Part shown: one piece after another, positions 27,113 to 37,084 of the stretch
How positions within the stretch are numbered: the stretch's first letter is position 1
Layout: each line of letters begins with the position of its first letter
NCBI GenBank assembly: GCA_017303755.1
Contig: JAFLBS010000006.1
Span: 62,001 to 126,000, forward strand
Length of the DNA: 64,000 bases
Reading direction: 5' to 3'
DNA from: Flavobacteriales bacterium
Lineage (GTDB): Bacteria > Bacteroidota > Bacteroidia > Flavobacteriales > Flavobacteriaceae
Position numbers and translations under genes: made by a program
Notes under the pieces: generated by a model
Databases searched by the model: none
The model's input: the letters and a program-made list of their open reading frames with translations, nothing else
What the model was told of the DNA's origin: nothing

Positions 27113-29641
27113 ATGAGAAAAATATACTTTTTATTAATTGTGTTTTGTTTGTTTAATAAAGTAAATGCTCAGATTGTTTCGATTCCTGATGCTAACTTTA
27201 AAGCAAAATTAATAGAAGCAAATACAACTAATTATATTGCTAAAAATTTATCTGGAAATTATTTTAAAATCGACAGCAATAATGATGGAGAAATACAATT
27301 GAATGAAGCTCAACAAGTAAGCTACTTAAATGTGAGTGGGTTTTCTATTGTCTCTTTAGAAGGTATTTTGAGTTTTTCGGGATTAGTAACATTAGAATGC
27401 ATCTATAACTCTTTAACTACATTGGATGTTAGTGGTTTACAAAATTTGGAAGAACTATTTTGTGAATATAATGATTTAACATCGATTAATTTAAATGGTT
27501 TACAAAGTTTAACTATATTGAAATGTGGATATAATCAATTGCAAACTATAGACCTAACTAGTTTAATAAATTTATATCAATTGCATATATTTTATAATCA
27601 ATTGCAAACCCTAACTATAAATGGTTTACAAAATTTGAATTTAATTTTTTGTCAAAACAATTTATTACAATCGATTAATATTATAAATACACCTAATATT
27701 AATTCCTTAGTATGTGCTAATAATCAATTGACTTCACTTAATTTTATTGGAACAACAAACATGAAAGCTATACAATGTTCTAATAATTTACTTACTACAT
27801 TAAATGTTTCAAGTTTATCAAATTTAGAATATTTAGCTTTCGAATTGAATCAAATAAGTAATATAAATGTTGAAGGCTTAATAAATTTAGAAGGAATTCA
27901 ATTTTCTAACAACCCTTTAACATCAATTGATCTCAGTCAAAATGTGAATTTAAATTTTATAAGAAGTAATAACACATTGCTATCTTCACTCGATGTTAAT
28001 ACTTTACCCAACTTAGCCACACTCTATTGTAGTTCGAATAATAATTTAGAATCACTAGACCTTAGTAGTTCTATTAATTTAACCTCTTTTAGTTGTAATA
28101 ATAATATTAATTTAGAATCACTTTACATCAAAAATGGTAGTATTGAAAATAATTTGAATTTTTTTTCAAATCCTAATTTGCATTACTTATGCGTTGATGA
28201 TAATCAAATTACTCAAGTTCAAAATTTAGTTACTTCTTATGGTTATACTAATTGTGAAATAAATTCATATTGCTCTTTTACACCAGGTGGCGCTTTTTAT
28301 ACTATTGAAGGAAATAGTAAATATGATGAAAATAATAATGGATGTGACATAGAAGATATTAATTTTCCAAACCTAAAATTCGCTATAAATAATGGGACTA
28401 ATTTTGGTACGACAATTTCTGATGCTTCTGGAAATTATGCTATTCCAGTTCAATCTGGAGCATATACGATAACACCAATAATAGAAAATCCAACTTATTT
28501 CAATATTTCTCCAACAAGTAGTAATGTAAATTTTCCAATCCAATCTAGTCCAAATATTCAAAATTTTTGCATTTCTCCTAACAGTATTCATAATGATTTA
28601 GAAATAGTAATTATTCCGATTGATTTAGCAAGACCAGGATTTAATGCTAATTATAAAATTATATACAAGAATAAAGGAACACATCCTCAATCGGGTAACT
28701 TAGACTTAACATTTGATGATGCGATAATGGATTTTATCTCTTCAGATTTAACACTTGCGAGTCAATCAGTAAATACCTTATCGTGGAGTTTTAGCAATCT
28801 AGAACCATTTGAAAGCAGAGAAATCGCATTGGTAATGAACTTAAATTCGCCAACAGAAACTCCTGCATTAATTGGAGGTTCAGTTTTGAATTATTCAGCA
28901 TCGATAACTGGTTTAACCGACGAAACTCCAATTGATAACACAACTTCATTAAATCAAGAAGTTGTAAACTCATTTGATCCAAACGATAAAACGTGTCTTG
29001 AAGGAGATGTGATCACACCTAATGAAGTAGGAGATTACATTCATTACCTAATTCGTTTTGAAAATACAGGAACTGCCAATGCCCAGAATGTCGTGGTGAA
29101 AGACCTAATTGATACTTCAAAATTTGATGTTACTACTTTAATTCCAATAGATGGAAGTCATGAGTTTTACACTCGAATTACCAACACCAATCAAGTAGAG
29201 TTCATTTTTGAAAACATTCAATTGCCTTTTGATGATGCCAACAACGACGGTTATGTTGCGTTCAAAATCAAGACCAAACCAACATTAGTTACAGGAAATT
29301 CTTTCAGTAATACGGCAAGTATTTACTTTGATTACAATTTCCCAATCATCACCAATACTGCAACAACTACTATTCAAGCGTTGACTAATCAAGATTTTGA
29401 GTTTTCCAATTATTTTAAATTAGCACCAAATCCAGCTAATGAGTTCTTGACTATTACTACTAAATCGAATATCGAGGTTTCGTCTATCAGTATTTATAAC
29501 ACGTTAGGCCAATTGATTTTGGTTATTCCAAACGCTAAAGAAACAAGCAGTGTTGATGTATCGCAATTAACAACAGGAACGTATTTTATAAAAGTGATTT
29601 CGGATAAAGGAAGTTCAAATAGTAAGTTCATTAAACAATAA
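27113..29641 (+). CDS. Leucine-rich-repeat T9SS cargo protein, paralogue 2
   Basis: 842 residues with the same layout as the preceding gene: signal peptide (ending KVNAQ, about 1-19), a Ca-binding-like loop DSNNDGEIQLNE, roughly thirteen 21-residue leucine-rich repeats (about 75-365), the YCSFTPGG linker, the DUF11-like domain and a type A sorting domain ending SNSKFIKQ. The repeat half differs strongly from paralogue 1 while the last 280 residues are nearly the same, including an 84-base identical run. A -7 box TATATTTG at 27086-27093 gives it its own promoter. Its stop lies only four bases from the convergent gene's stop, and no terminator fits between them. Confidence 0.88.
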   Translation: MRKIYFLLIVFCLFNKVNAQIVSIPDANFKAKLIEANTTNYIAKNLSGNYFKIDSNNDGEIQLNEAQQVSYLNVSGFSIVSLEGILSFSGLVTLECIYNSLTTLDVSGLQNLEELFCEYNDLTSINLNGLQSLTILKCGYNQLQTIDLTSLINLYQLHIFYNQLQTLTINGLQNLNLIFCQNNLLQSINIINTPNINSLVCANNQLTSLNFIGTTNMKAIQCSNNLLTTLNVSSLSNLEYLAFELNQISNINVEGLINLEGIQFSNNPLTSIDLSQNVNLNFIRSNNTLLSSLDVNTLPNLATLYCSSNNNLESLDLSSSINLTSFSCNNNINLESLYIKNGSIENNLNFFSNPNLHYLCVDDNQITQVQNLVTSYGYTNCEINSYCSFTPGGAFYTIEGNSKYDENNNGCDIEDINFPNLKFAINNGTNFGTTISDASGNYAIPVQSGAYTITPIIENPTYFNISPTSSNVNFPIQSSPNIQNFCISPNSIHNDLEIVIIPIDLARPGFNANYKIIYKNKGTHPQSGNLDLTFDDAIMDFISSDLTLASQSVNTLSWSFSNLEPFESREIALVMNLNSPTETPALIGGSVLNYSASITGLTDETPIDNTTSLNQEVVNSFDPNDKTCLEGDVITPNEVGDYIHYLIRFENTGTANAQNVVVKDLIDTSKFDVTTLIPIDGSHEFYTRITNTNQVEFIFENIQLPFDDANNDGYVAFKIKTKPTLVTGNSFSNTASIYFDYNFPIITNTATTTIQALTNQDFEFSNYFKLAPNPANEFLTITTKSNIEVSSISIYNTLGQLILVIPNAKETSSVDVSQLTTGTYFIKVISDKGSSNSKFIKQ

Positions 29642-29645
29642 ACAA

Positions 29646-32600
29646 TTACCGTTTCAACGTAAAATGACCGCGGAGTTCTTTGCCGTTTTCTCTGACAACC
29701 ACAAACCAATAATCGGTTGCGGGTAATAGTTCGCCATTGAGTTTTCCATCCCAACCACGACTTTCAGGCGTAAAACCAGTAATGAGTTTTCCAAATCGAT
29801 CAAAGATGTAGGTTTTCATATTGGGTTCAACATACGAGAATTTGATAAACCAATACTCGTTGAATCCATCACCATTTGGAGTAAAATATTTTGGGTAATT
29901 CAGCAGAAACGTTTCTTCAGTGTCGATTCCGCAATCACTCAAGTCTTTGACAATTACAGTGTAAGGACCAGGTTGTAATCCACCAAAAATCGGACTTTCC
30001 TGAAAATGCAATCCATCAATTGAATACAAGTAGGTTTGTGAATCGTCATTTTCTAACACAACTTCAATAGTGTTATCATTGTCAGTCCAATCGCTAGTTT
30101 CAAGATAATCAATTACTGGCGGAATTGTCGTGGTTACATTGTATACAAATCGACCATTACAATTCCCTGTTGGAAACGATTGAATAACATCCACAGTATA
30201 TTGACCACTTTGATTGACCGAAATGGATGAAGTGGTTGCTCCAGTTGACCATTGATAAGAAGTAAAAATTTCATCGGTTGATAAGGTAACACTTTCACCT
30301 TGACATAAATTGATGTTTATCGGTTCTCCAGTTGTATATGGGTTTACGATGAGATCGAAATCGGTTACATCAAAACAATCCACACTATTGTTGTATTCTA
30401 ATCGGCAGTAAACAGTAGTATTGCCTGAAGTATAACTATTTGAAATCGGATTGCTATCAGCCACAGCTTCATTAAAAGAAGTGTGATACGTAATAGTGTA
30501 AAATGCCGCATTTTGGCTTCCTAAAACAGCACTGTTTTGATTGGTGAGTAAAAAGGTTTCAATTCCATCATTCGAACTGTCATCACAAGCACTCATGTCG
30601 TTCGGTTGATTAGCATTGGCCAAAGAAGGAAGTTCAGCAACATCCGAAATAAAATTCCGCGAATCTCCACACGATTGTTCTACTTTAAAGGTATAAATAG
30701 CAGGTTCTAAACCATTGAATTGATTGCTGGTTCCGTTATTTACAAAAAACGGTTGACCGTTCTTTTCAACTATACTATAAATTAGAGGCGGAACACCAAT
30801 GGCAAATAATTTTACATCCATATATTGACCGTTGCAATTGGTTTTTTCAATTCCGGTAAACTCAATTTCTCCTGTAAAAGTGAATTCTTTAATGGTTTCA
30901 ATACATGTTTTATACGAAGCAACGTTTCCGTCATCAAAAGTTTGGAACGTTTTTATAATTCTAAAAGTACCCAAGAATTCTAAATTAAGTACAGGAATAT
31001 TATTCTGAATAAAATAGGAATTAATCAAATTAGGTTGACTGCCTTCAACATAAACCGTTCCATCAACTGGATTTCCCCATGTATTGGTTACAGGATCATA
31101 TTTTTGCAACCAAAATAACTCATTAACAGCATTTGAATCGTGTTCGACAAACAAATTAAATGAACCACAATTGGGTGTTAAGGTAAAATTGTTAGCTGTG
31201 ATTTGGTAACCAACGACATTGAGAGTAGCCGTATTTGTGATTCCGCAATTATCAATAACTTCAATAGTGTAATTACCTGGGAATAAGTTTCCCATTGAAA
31301 AAACGCCATCTGCTGAAATATAATTAGTAGCATTATAAGGTAAACTTTGCCCAAATTCAACGGGTGCATTGGTAACTATAGCCGAAATTAATGTTGTATT
31401 GTTTCCTCGAACTCTAATCGATCCTTTTCCTAATGCACAACCAGGCCAAGAGGTTGCAGAAACAGTCGTTGCAACATCATCAACAAAGAAACTGTAATTG
31501 TAAGTGTTACCACAATCATCAATTAAAACAACGGTGTAATTTCCTGTAATTAAACCTTCAAGCACCAAACCATCGTTTTCGGTTATGAATTCACTAACAT
31601 CATCAGGTAACGGAATTCCATACGCAATTGGAGCTGTTATAATAGTGGCAGATGTAATGGTGTGTGCCGGAATTTCAATAGTCACATCGCTGTAATTGGA
31701 TTGACAACCAGGCCAAGGAGAAGCCTCGTGTGTAGGTTGCGCCGGATTGTATGTTAGTGTAATTTCAGCAGTTGCGGTGTGGCCACAACTATCCGAAATT
31801 TCGATTTCATAGTGACCAAAAGGAACCGGATTGGTGAATCCACCATAACTGAATTGCCCCGGAAAAGGTCCGGGATGCGTGGTATTGAAAACCGTTGGGT
31901 CAAATCCTGCTGGAGCATCAGTGAACTGAATGTAAATATCACCACTATATATAAAAGCGGCAACAGATAAAAAATAAGTGTCGCATTGCGCAATTTCACC
32001 AATTAATGTAGCAGTAAGTTCCAAATCAACTATATTATTATTGAGAGTAAAAACATTCCCGCAATAATCGGTTACCGTTAAATCAAAAGTGTATAGTTGA
32101 TCGTGGAAAAACGGAATTACTGTCACAACTTCTTCAGTCATATTTCCTCCATTGGCAACAACTTCGGTAATAGTTTGGGTTTGGCCATCGGGAAAATGAA
32201 CTAAATAATTGAGTGTTAAAGGATAATGAATGGTCTGATTTTGCCCAGCTGTCAATATATTTGAAACGGCTATCGAATTACATGTGGGTAAATTGGGTTC
32301 GGGAAAACCAACAGCACCAATTGTTATTTCAGAAGTTTCAGTTGACACTGTGTGCGTTACAACAGTTGCATCTCCACAATCATTATAAACACGCACTTGA
32401 TAAACGCCACCAGGAAGTTGTGTAAATAGAGGAGAAGTTTGAACTGGTTTTAAAACGGGTCCAGAAATGATTTCATATAATGAACCAACACCGCTTGTAA
32501 TAGTTACTAATATAGTTCCGTCATTGCAAACCGAATTCGTACTCGATAAAGTATAATCTAATGGAACAATGTTGTTATTTATGGTAATGGTTGAAACTTG

Positions 32601-32948
32601 GGAGTTCTGTTCACTTCCTAACGTTTGAATGGCAACAATTTTATAAGTTCCACTGGTTCTTCCTCCAAGAAAATTAGTAGTCTGTACCGCTATTGGATTG
32701 GTTTCATTGGGAAGTTCATATACATAATAGGTTACAATAGCGCCACTAGTAGTTTCAGATGCAATAAAAGTTAAGGTACCGTTTCCCAAACACGTTTCAT
32801 CTGTTTTGGTGACAGAAAGAACAAAATCATTTAGTTGAGAATGAGAATACGATAAATTACAAAAAAGCATAAAAAAACACAGCCAATAATGTATTGACAG
32901 CTTATTCAAGATGAAGTCTGTTTTTATATAGCAATTTTTTATCATCAT
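29646..32948 (-). CDS. Large T9SS type B (gliding-motility-associated C-terminal) surface protein
   Basis: About 1100 residues. The longest frame begins at 33002, but a -7 box TATATTTG (minus strand, 32979-32986) lies inside it, so I start at ATG 32946-32948 (the next codon is also ATG). A hydrophobic segment LCFFMLFCNLSYSHSQ serves as signal peptide. The body holds roughly seven SprB-like beta repeats with recurring DxCGxT/xxxF motifs (for example YEIEISDSCGHTATAEI, YTVVLIDDCGNTY), an Ig-like module near 900, and ends in the type B sorting domain YFTPNGDGFNEYWFI to RGHFTLKR. Such proteins resemble the mobile adhesin SprB and are exported by T9SS. It stands convergent with LRR paralogue 2. 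Confidence 0.87.
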   Translation of the reverse strand: MMIKNCYIKTDFILNKLSIHYWLCFFMLFCNLSYSHSQLNDFVLSVTKTDETCLGNGTLTFIASETTSGAIVTYYVYELPNETNPIAVQTTNFLGGRTSGTYKIVAIQTLGSEQNSQVSTITINNNIVPLDYTLSSTNSVCNDGTILVTITSGVGSLYEIISGPVLKPVQTSPLFTQLPGGVYQVRVYNDCGDATVVTHTVSTETSEITIGAVGFPEPNLPTCNSIAVSNILTAGQNQTIHYPLTLNYLVHFPDGQTQTITEVVANGGNMTEEVVTVIPFFHDQLYTFDLTVTDYCGNVFTLNNNIVDLELTATLIGEIAQCDTYFLSVAAFIYSGDIYIQFTDAPAGFDPTVFNTTHPGPFPGQFSYGGFTNPVPFGHYEIEISDSCGHTATAEITLTYNPAQPTHEASPWPGCQSNYSDVTIEIPAHTITSATIITAPIAYGIPLPDDVSEFITENDGLVLEGLITGNYTVVLIDDCGNTYNYSFFVDDVATTVSATSWPGCALGKGSIRVRGNNTTLISAIVTNAPVEFGQSLPYNATNYISADGVFSMGNLFPGNYTIEVIDNCGITNTATLNVVGYQITANNFTLTPNCGSFNLFVEHDSNAVNELFWLQKYDPVTNTWGNPVDGTVYVEGSQPNLINSYFIQNNIPVLNLEFLGTFRIIKTFQTFDDGNVASYKTCIETIKEFTFTGEIEFTGIEKTNCNGQYMDVKLFAIGVPPLIYSIVEKNGQPFFVNNGTSNQFNGLEPAIYTFKVEQSCGDSRNFISDVAELPSLANANQPNDMSACDDSSNDGIETFLLTNQNSAVLGSQNAAFYTITYHTSFNEAVADSNPISNSYTSGNTTVYCRLEYNNSVDCFDVTDFDLIVNPYTTGEPININLCQGESVTLSTDEIFTSYQWSTGATTSSISVNQSGQYTVDVIQSFPTGNCNGRFVYNVTTTIPPVIDYLETSDWTDNDNTIEVVLENDDSQTYLYSIDGLHFQESPIFGGLQPGPYTVIVKDLSDCGIDTEETFLLNYPKYFTPNGDGFNEYWFIKFSYVEPNMKTYIFDRFGKLITGFTPESRGWDGKLNGELLPATDYWFVVVRENGKELRGHFTLKR

Positions 32949-33035
32949 TAATATAGTTAAATGATAATGAGGATATAGCAAATATAAGTAAAATAAACTC
33001 ACTCCTCTTTTTAATCATTCAAAATCAATATAAAT

Positions 33036-33066
33036 TTTGCAGATTAATAAAAAAGAATTACTTTTG
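33036..33066 (+). promoter_or_regulatory. rpsA promoter, Bacteroidota type
   Basis: TTTG (33036-33039), 19-base spacer, TACTTTTG (33059-33066): perfect matches to both boxes. It leaves a leader of about 115 bases before the rpsA ATG, long for this genome and a possible place for autoregulation. Confidence 0.8.
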
Positions 33067-33185
33067 CACACCTTTTGGCAGAGTAGAGTTTCCATTAGGT
33101 ATCAACTATTTATGTAAAACAACTGCTGTAGTTTTCTATCGCTTTAAGAAACTCAAGAAACACAGCATACAAATTTTTCATCAGC

Positions 33186-34955
33186 ATGTCTGAATTAAAC
33201 AAAGAACAACAAGCGTTTTTAAACGAATTTAACTGGCACAATTACGCAGAAGGAATTGATGCAGTAGACGAAAAAAACTTACAAGAGTTTGAAGATTTAG
33301 TTACTAAAACTTTTATCTCTACCGATCAAGAAGAAGTAGTTGAAGGTGTAGTAGTTAGAATCACTGACAGAGACGCAATTGTTGACATTAACGCGAAATC
33401 AGAAGGTGTAATTTCATTGAATGAATTCCGTTACAACCCAAACTTAAAAGTGGGTGACAAAGTAGAAGTATTAATCGACGTTCGTGAGGACAAAACAGGT
33501 CAATTAGTATTATCTCACAGAAAAGCTAGAACTATCAAATCATGGGATAGAGTTATTTCTGCTAACGAAACAGGTGAAATTGTTACAGGTTTTGTAAAAT
33601 GTAGAACTAAAGGTGGTATGATTGTAGATGTTTTCGGAATTGAAGCATTCTTACCAGGTTCACAAATTGATGTGAAACCAATCCGTGATTATGATGTATA
33701 CGTAAACAAAATGATGGAATTCAAAGTGGTGAAAATCAACCACGAATTCAAAAACGTTGTTGTTTCGCACAAAGCATTAATTGAAGCTGACATCGAAGTT
33801 CAGAAAAAAGAAATCATTGGTCAATTAGAAAAAGGACAAGTATTAGAAGGTGTTGTTAAAAACATTACTTCTTACGGTGTATTCATTGATTTAGGTGGTG
33901 TAGATGGATTAATCCACATTACTGACCTTTCTTGGTCAAGAATCAATCACCCAAGTGAAGTTCTTGAATTAGATCAAAAATTAAACGTAGTTATCCTTGA
34001 TTTCGATGATGAGAAAACAAGAATCCAATTAGGTTTAAAACAATTAAACGCTCACCCATGGGATGCTCTTGGAGCTGAACTTAAAGTAGGTGACAAAGTG
34101 AAAGGTAAAGTAGTAGTTTTAGCTGATTACGGTGCTTTCATTGAAGTTGCTGAAGGTGTTGAAGGTTTAATCCACGTTTCTGAAATGTCTTGGTCAACTC
34201 ACTTAAGAAGTGCTCAAGATTTCGTAAAAGTAGGTGATGAAGTAGAAGCAGTTGTGTTAACGTTAGATAGAGACGAAAGAAAAATGTCGTTAGGTATCAA
34301 ACAAATGACACAAGATCCATGGACAGACATTACAGCTAAATATCCAGTTGGTTCTAAACACACTGGTATTGTTAGAAACTTTACAAACTTTGGTATTTTC
34401 GTTGAATTAGAAGAAGGTATCGATGGTTTAGTTTATATTTCTGACTTATCTTGGACTAAGAAAATCAAACATCCATCAGAATTTGTTAACGTTGGTGACA
34501 AATTAGATGTTGTTGTATTAGAATTAGACGTTGATGCTCGTAAATTGTCTTTAGGTCACAAACAAACTACAGCTAATCCTTGGGATAAACATGAAGATGC
34601 TTTCGCAGTAGGAACAGTTCACACTGGAATTATCGCTGAAATCGTTGACAAAGGTGCTACTGTAGATTTCGGAGATGATGTAGTTGCGTTCATTCCAACT
34701 CGTCACTTAGAAAAAGAAGATGGTAAAAAATTGAAAAAAGGTGACGAAGCTGAATTCAAAGTAATTGAGTTTAACAAAGAATTCAAAAGAGTGGTTGCTT
34801 CTCACACGGCTATCTTCAGAGAAGAAGAAGACAAAAACGTTAAAGCTGCTGCAGAAACTGTAGCTTCTACAAACGCTCCAGCTTCTACTTTAGGTGATAA
34901 CAACGATATTTTAGCTGGTTTAAAAGCTGAAATGGAGAAAAAAGAGAAAAAATAA
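33186..34955 (+). CDS. rpsA: 30S ribosomal protein S1
   Basis: mRNA-binding ribosomal protein that helps initiation on weak-SD messages. 589 residues with six S1 OB domains at roughly 55-115, 130-195, 210-280, 295-365, 382-452 and 468-530; repeat signatures such as ITSYGVFIDLGGVDGLIHIT, then LADYGAFIEVAEGVEGLIHV and FTNFGIFVELEEGIDGLVYI are obvious. The C-terminal tail is Ala/Lys-rich and low in structure. In Bacteroidota, where Shine-Dalgarno pairing is little used, S1 is especially important. Strong promoter upstream and a strong terminator with GAAA loop downstream. Codon use is more regular than in the flanking cargo genes, as expected for a highly expressed gene. Confidence 0.97.
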   Translation: MSELNKEQQAFLNEFNWHNYAEGIDAVDEKNLQEFEDLVTKTFISTDQEEVVEGVVVRITDRDAIVDINAKSEGVISLNEFRYNPNLKVGDKVEVLIDVREDKTGQLVLSHRKARTIKSWDRVISANETGEIVTGFVKCRTKGGMIVDVFGIEAFLPGSQIDVKPIRDYDVYVNKMMEFKVVKINHEFKNVVVSHKALIEADIEVQKKEIIGQLEKGQVLEGVVKNITSYGVFIDLGGVDGLIHITDLSWSRINHPSEVLELDQKLNVVILDFDDEKTRIQLGLKQLNAHPWDALGAELKVGDKVKGKVVVLADYGAFIEVAEGVEGLIHVSEMSWSTHLRSAQDFVKVGDEVEAVVLTLDRDERKMSLGIKQMTQDPWTDITAKYPVGSKHTGIVRNFTNFGIFVELEEGIDGLVYISDLSWTKKIKHPSEFVNVGDKLDVVVLELDVDARKLSLGHKQTTANPWDKHEDAFAVGTVHTGIIAEIVDKGATVDFGDDVVAFIPTRHLEKEDGKKLKKGDEAEFKVIEFNKEFKRVVASHTAIFREEEDKNVKAAAETVASTNAPASTLGDNNDILAGLKAEMEKKEKK

Positions 34956-35002
34956 TTTTCACTTTATAAATAAAAAGCCTCGCAGAAATGTGAGGCTTTT
35001 TT
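34947..35002 (+). terminator. rpsA stop-and-terminator segment, first copy of a 56-base direct repeat
   Basis: The stem is GCCTCGCA (34977-34984) / TGTGAGGC (34989-34996) closed by a GAAA tetraloop with one G-T pair, followed by T7. The whole stretch from the last rpsA codons through the T tract recurs at 36970-37025 with one base changed. Confidence 0.9.
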
Positions 35003-35043
35003 TATTGATAAATGTTTATATTTGAATAATAAAAGCAGAAATT

Positions 35044-36978
35044 ATGAGAAAGTTGTACTCTTTACTAATGGTTTTAATTTTGTGTCAAGAGATTAATGCT
35101 CAAATTATTAATTTTTCCGATCCTAATTTTAAGGCAAAATTGTTAGAATCCTCGACAACAAATTCAATTGCACAAAATTTAATTGGAACAGTTAATATTA
35201 AAATTGATTCGAATAACAATTCGGAAATAGAAGTTTCAGAAGTATTGAATGTGCAACGACTGAATGTACAAAATTCAAACTTGTCTTCTCTTGAAGGAAT
35301 CAACTATTTTGAAAACCTAGTTAAATTAGATTGTTCAAACAATCAACTGATTAGTATTGATATAAGTTCATTACTCCATCTTGACAAATTAAATCTAGAT
35401 TTTAATTCTAATTTACAATTTGCCAATTTTAAAAACGGAAGAATAGTTTACTTTATGTTACCGCCACCACCAGCACCGCCTGGAGACGAAGGTATTTCCT
35501 TTTTTGGATGCAACAACCTGAGTTATATCTGTCTTGATGATCAATTTATTGATGAGTTGGAAAGCTATTTGAACACTTTTTCATTTTCCAATGAAATTAA
35601 TTATAATTCCTATTGTTCCTTTACACCAGGAGGAATTTTTTACTCCGTACAAGGAAATACCCGATTTGACTTTGATGCAAATGGCTGTGGTATAAATGAT
35701 TTGTCAACATCCGGAATTAAGTTTAATGTAACAAATGGAACAAATTCAGGAACTGTTATAGCTACTACTGAGAATTATTTTATCCCAGTTTCTGCAGGAA
35801 CGTACACTGTAACTCCTGTAATAGATAATCCATCGGTTTTTTCTATTTCTCCAAATTCAATTACTGTAACTTTCCCAACACAAACGAGCCCATTCATACA
35901 AGATTTTTGTATTACTTCGAATTCAACTATATCCAATGATCTTGAAGTGACCCTTTTTCCTTTGAATACAGCTCGACCCGGATTTGATGCGATTTATAAA
36001 ATTAAATATCAAAACAAAGGAAATCAAACATTGAGTGGTATTGTGAATTTAGATTTTGACGATTCTGTCCTTGACTATGTGAATTCAAATCCAGCAACCA
36101 GCAGTCAGATTTTAAATGTCTTAGAATGGAGTTTTACTAACTTACAGCCTTTTGAAACTCGTCAAATAGAACTTACTTTAAACGTAAATTCTCCGACTGA
36201 AACGCCACCAGTTAGTGGTGGAGATGTTTTAAATTACTTTGCATCCATTTCAAATCAATCCGATGTAACGCCTGAAAATAATACTTCTGCTATTAAGCAA
36301 GATGTTTTCAATTCATTTGATCCAAATGATAAATCTTGTTTGGAAGGTTCAATAGTTTCAGCAGATGTGATAGGTGAGTATGTTCATTATAAGATACGAT
36401 TTGAAAATACAGGTACATTTGAAGCCGAAAATATTGTAGTTAAAGATCTTATTGATGAAGCAAAATTTGATGTTACTACACTTACACCAATTAGTGGAAG
36501 TCATTCATTTAGTACCCGAATTGTACAAAACAATAAGGTTGAATTTGTTTTTGAAAACATCAATTTGCCTTTTGACGATGCCAATAATGATGGTTACGTT
36601 ATTTTTAAAATAAAAACAAAACCTAATTTAGTCGTAGGTGATTCTTTTTCAAATAGCGCTAGTATTTATTTTGATTATAATTTTCCAATTGATACCAATA
36701 CGGCTACAACAACTATTCAAGCATTGGCCAATTCTGATTTTGAATTTGGAAATTATTTTACAATAGCGCCAAATCCTGTGAATGATTTTCTTATTATCAA
36801 GAAAAAAGTGGATATTGACCTCTCATCATTAAGTGTTTATAATGCTCTTGGGCAACTTATTATGACTGTATTAGAACCTAATTCGGATATTGATGTCTCT
36901 GAATTAAAATCAGGAAACTATTTTATAAAAGTTATTTCTGATGAAGGAACTAGTTCAATTAATTTCATAAAAAAATAA
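35044..36978 (+). CDS. T9SS cargo protein, LRR paralogue 3 with most repeats missing
   Basis: 644 residues, related to the two LRR proteins at 24625 and 27113. The signal peptide ends at about residue 20 (EINAQ), the loop DSNNNSEIEVSE is a degraded version of the Ca-binding loop, and only about two leucine-rich repeats remain (near 85-130), followed by a proline-rich turn PPPPAPPGDE. The rest matches: YCSFTPGG linker, DUF11-like domain (NSFDPNDKSCLEG) and type A sorting domain ending SSINFIKK. DNA divergence from the other two is clear throughout, so it is an older copy. A -7 box TATATTTG lies at 35017-35024. The gene is bracketed by the 56-base direct repeat. Confidence 0.87.
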   Translation: MRKLYSLLMVLILCQEINAQIINFSDPNFKAKLLESSTTNSIAQNLIGTVNIKIDSNNNSEIEVSEVLNVQRLNVQNSNLSSLEGINYFENLVKLDCSNNQLISIDISSLLHLDKLNLDFNSNLQFANFKNGRIVYFMLPPPPAPPGDEGISFFGCNNLSYICLDDQFIDELESYLNTFSFSNEINYNSYCSFTPGGIFYSVQGNTRFDFDANGCGINDLSTSGIKFNVTNGTNSGTVIATTENYFIPVSAGTYTVTPVIDNPSVFSISPNSITVTFPTQTSPFIQDFCITSNSTISNDLEVTLFPLNTARPGFDAIYKIKYQNKGNQTLSGIVNLDFDDSVLDYVNSNPATSSQILNVLEWSFTNLQPFETRQIELTLNVNSPTETPPVSGGDVLNYFASISNQSDVTPENNTSAIKQDVFNSFDPNDKSCLEGSIVSADVIGEYVHYKIRFENTGTFEAENIVVKDLIDEAKFDVTTLTPISGSHSFSTRIVQNNKVEFVFENINLPFDDANNDGYVIFKIKTKPNLVVGDSFSNSASIYFDYNFPIDTNTATTTIQALANSDFEFGNYFTIAPNPVNDFLIIKKKVDIDLSSLSVYNALGQLIMTVLEPNSDIDVSELKSGNYFIKVISDEGTSSINFIKK

Positions 36979-37025
36979 TTTTCACTTTATAAATAAAAAG
37001 CCTCTCAGAAATGTGAGGCTTTTTT
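36970..37025 (+). terminator. Terminator, second copy of the 56-base direct repeat
   Basis: Same 56 bases as 34947-35002 except G to T at 37005, which turns the G-T pair in the stem into a T-T mismatch. The copy again includes the TAA stop codon of the preceding gene. Confidence 0.88.
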
Positions 37026-37084
37026 GTTACCTGAATTTTTTTAATTTAATTCTTATATTTGGCAAAACATAAAAATAATTAAAC

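Noticed and set aside
32949-33002. Upstream start of the type B surface protein
   Set aside because: The -7 box at 32979-32986 lies inside it; the ATG pair at 32945/32948 fits a normal leader and signal peptide.
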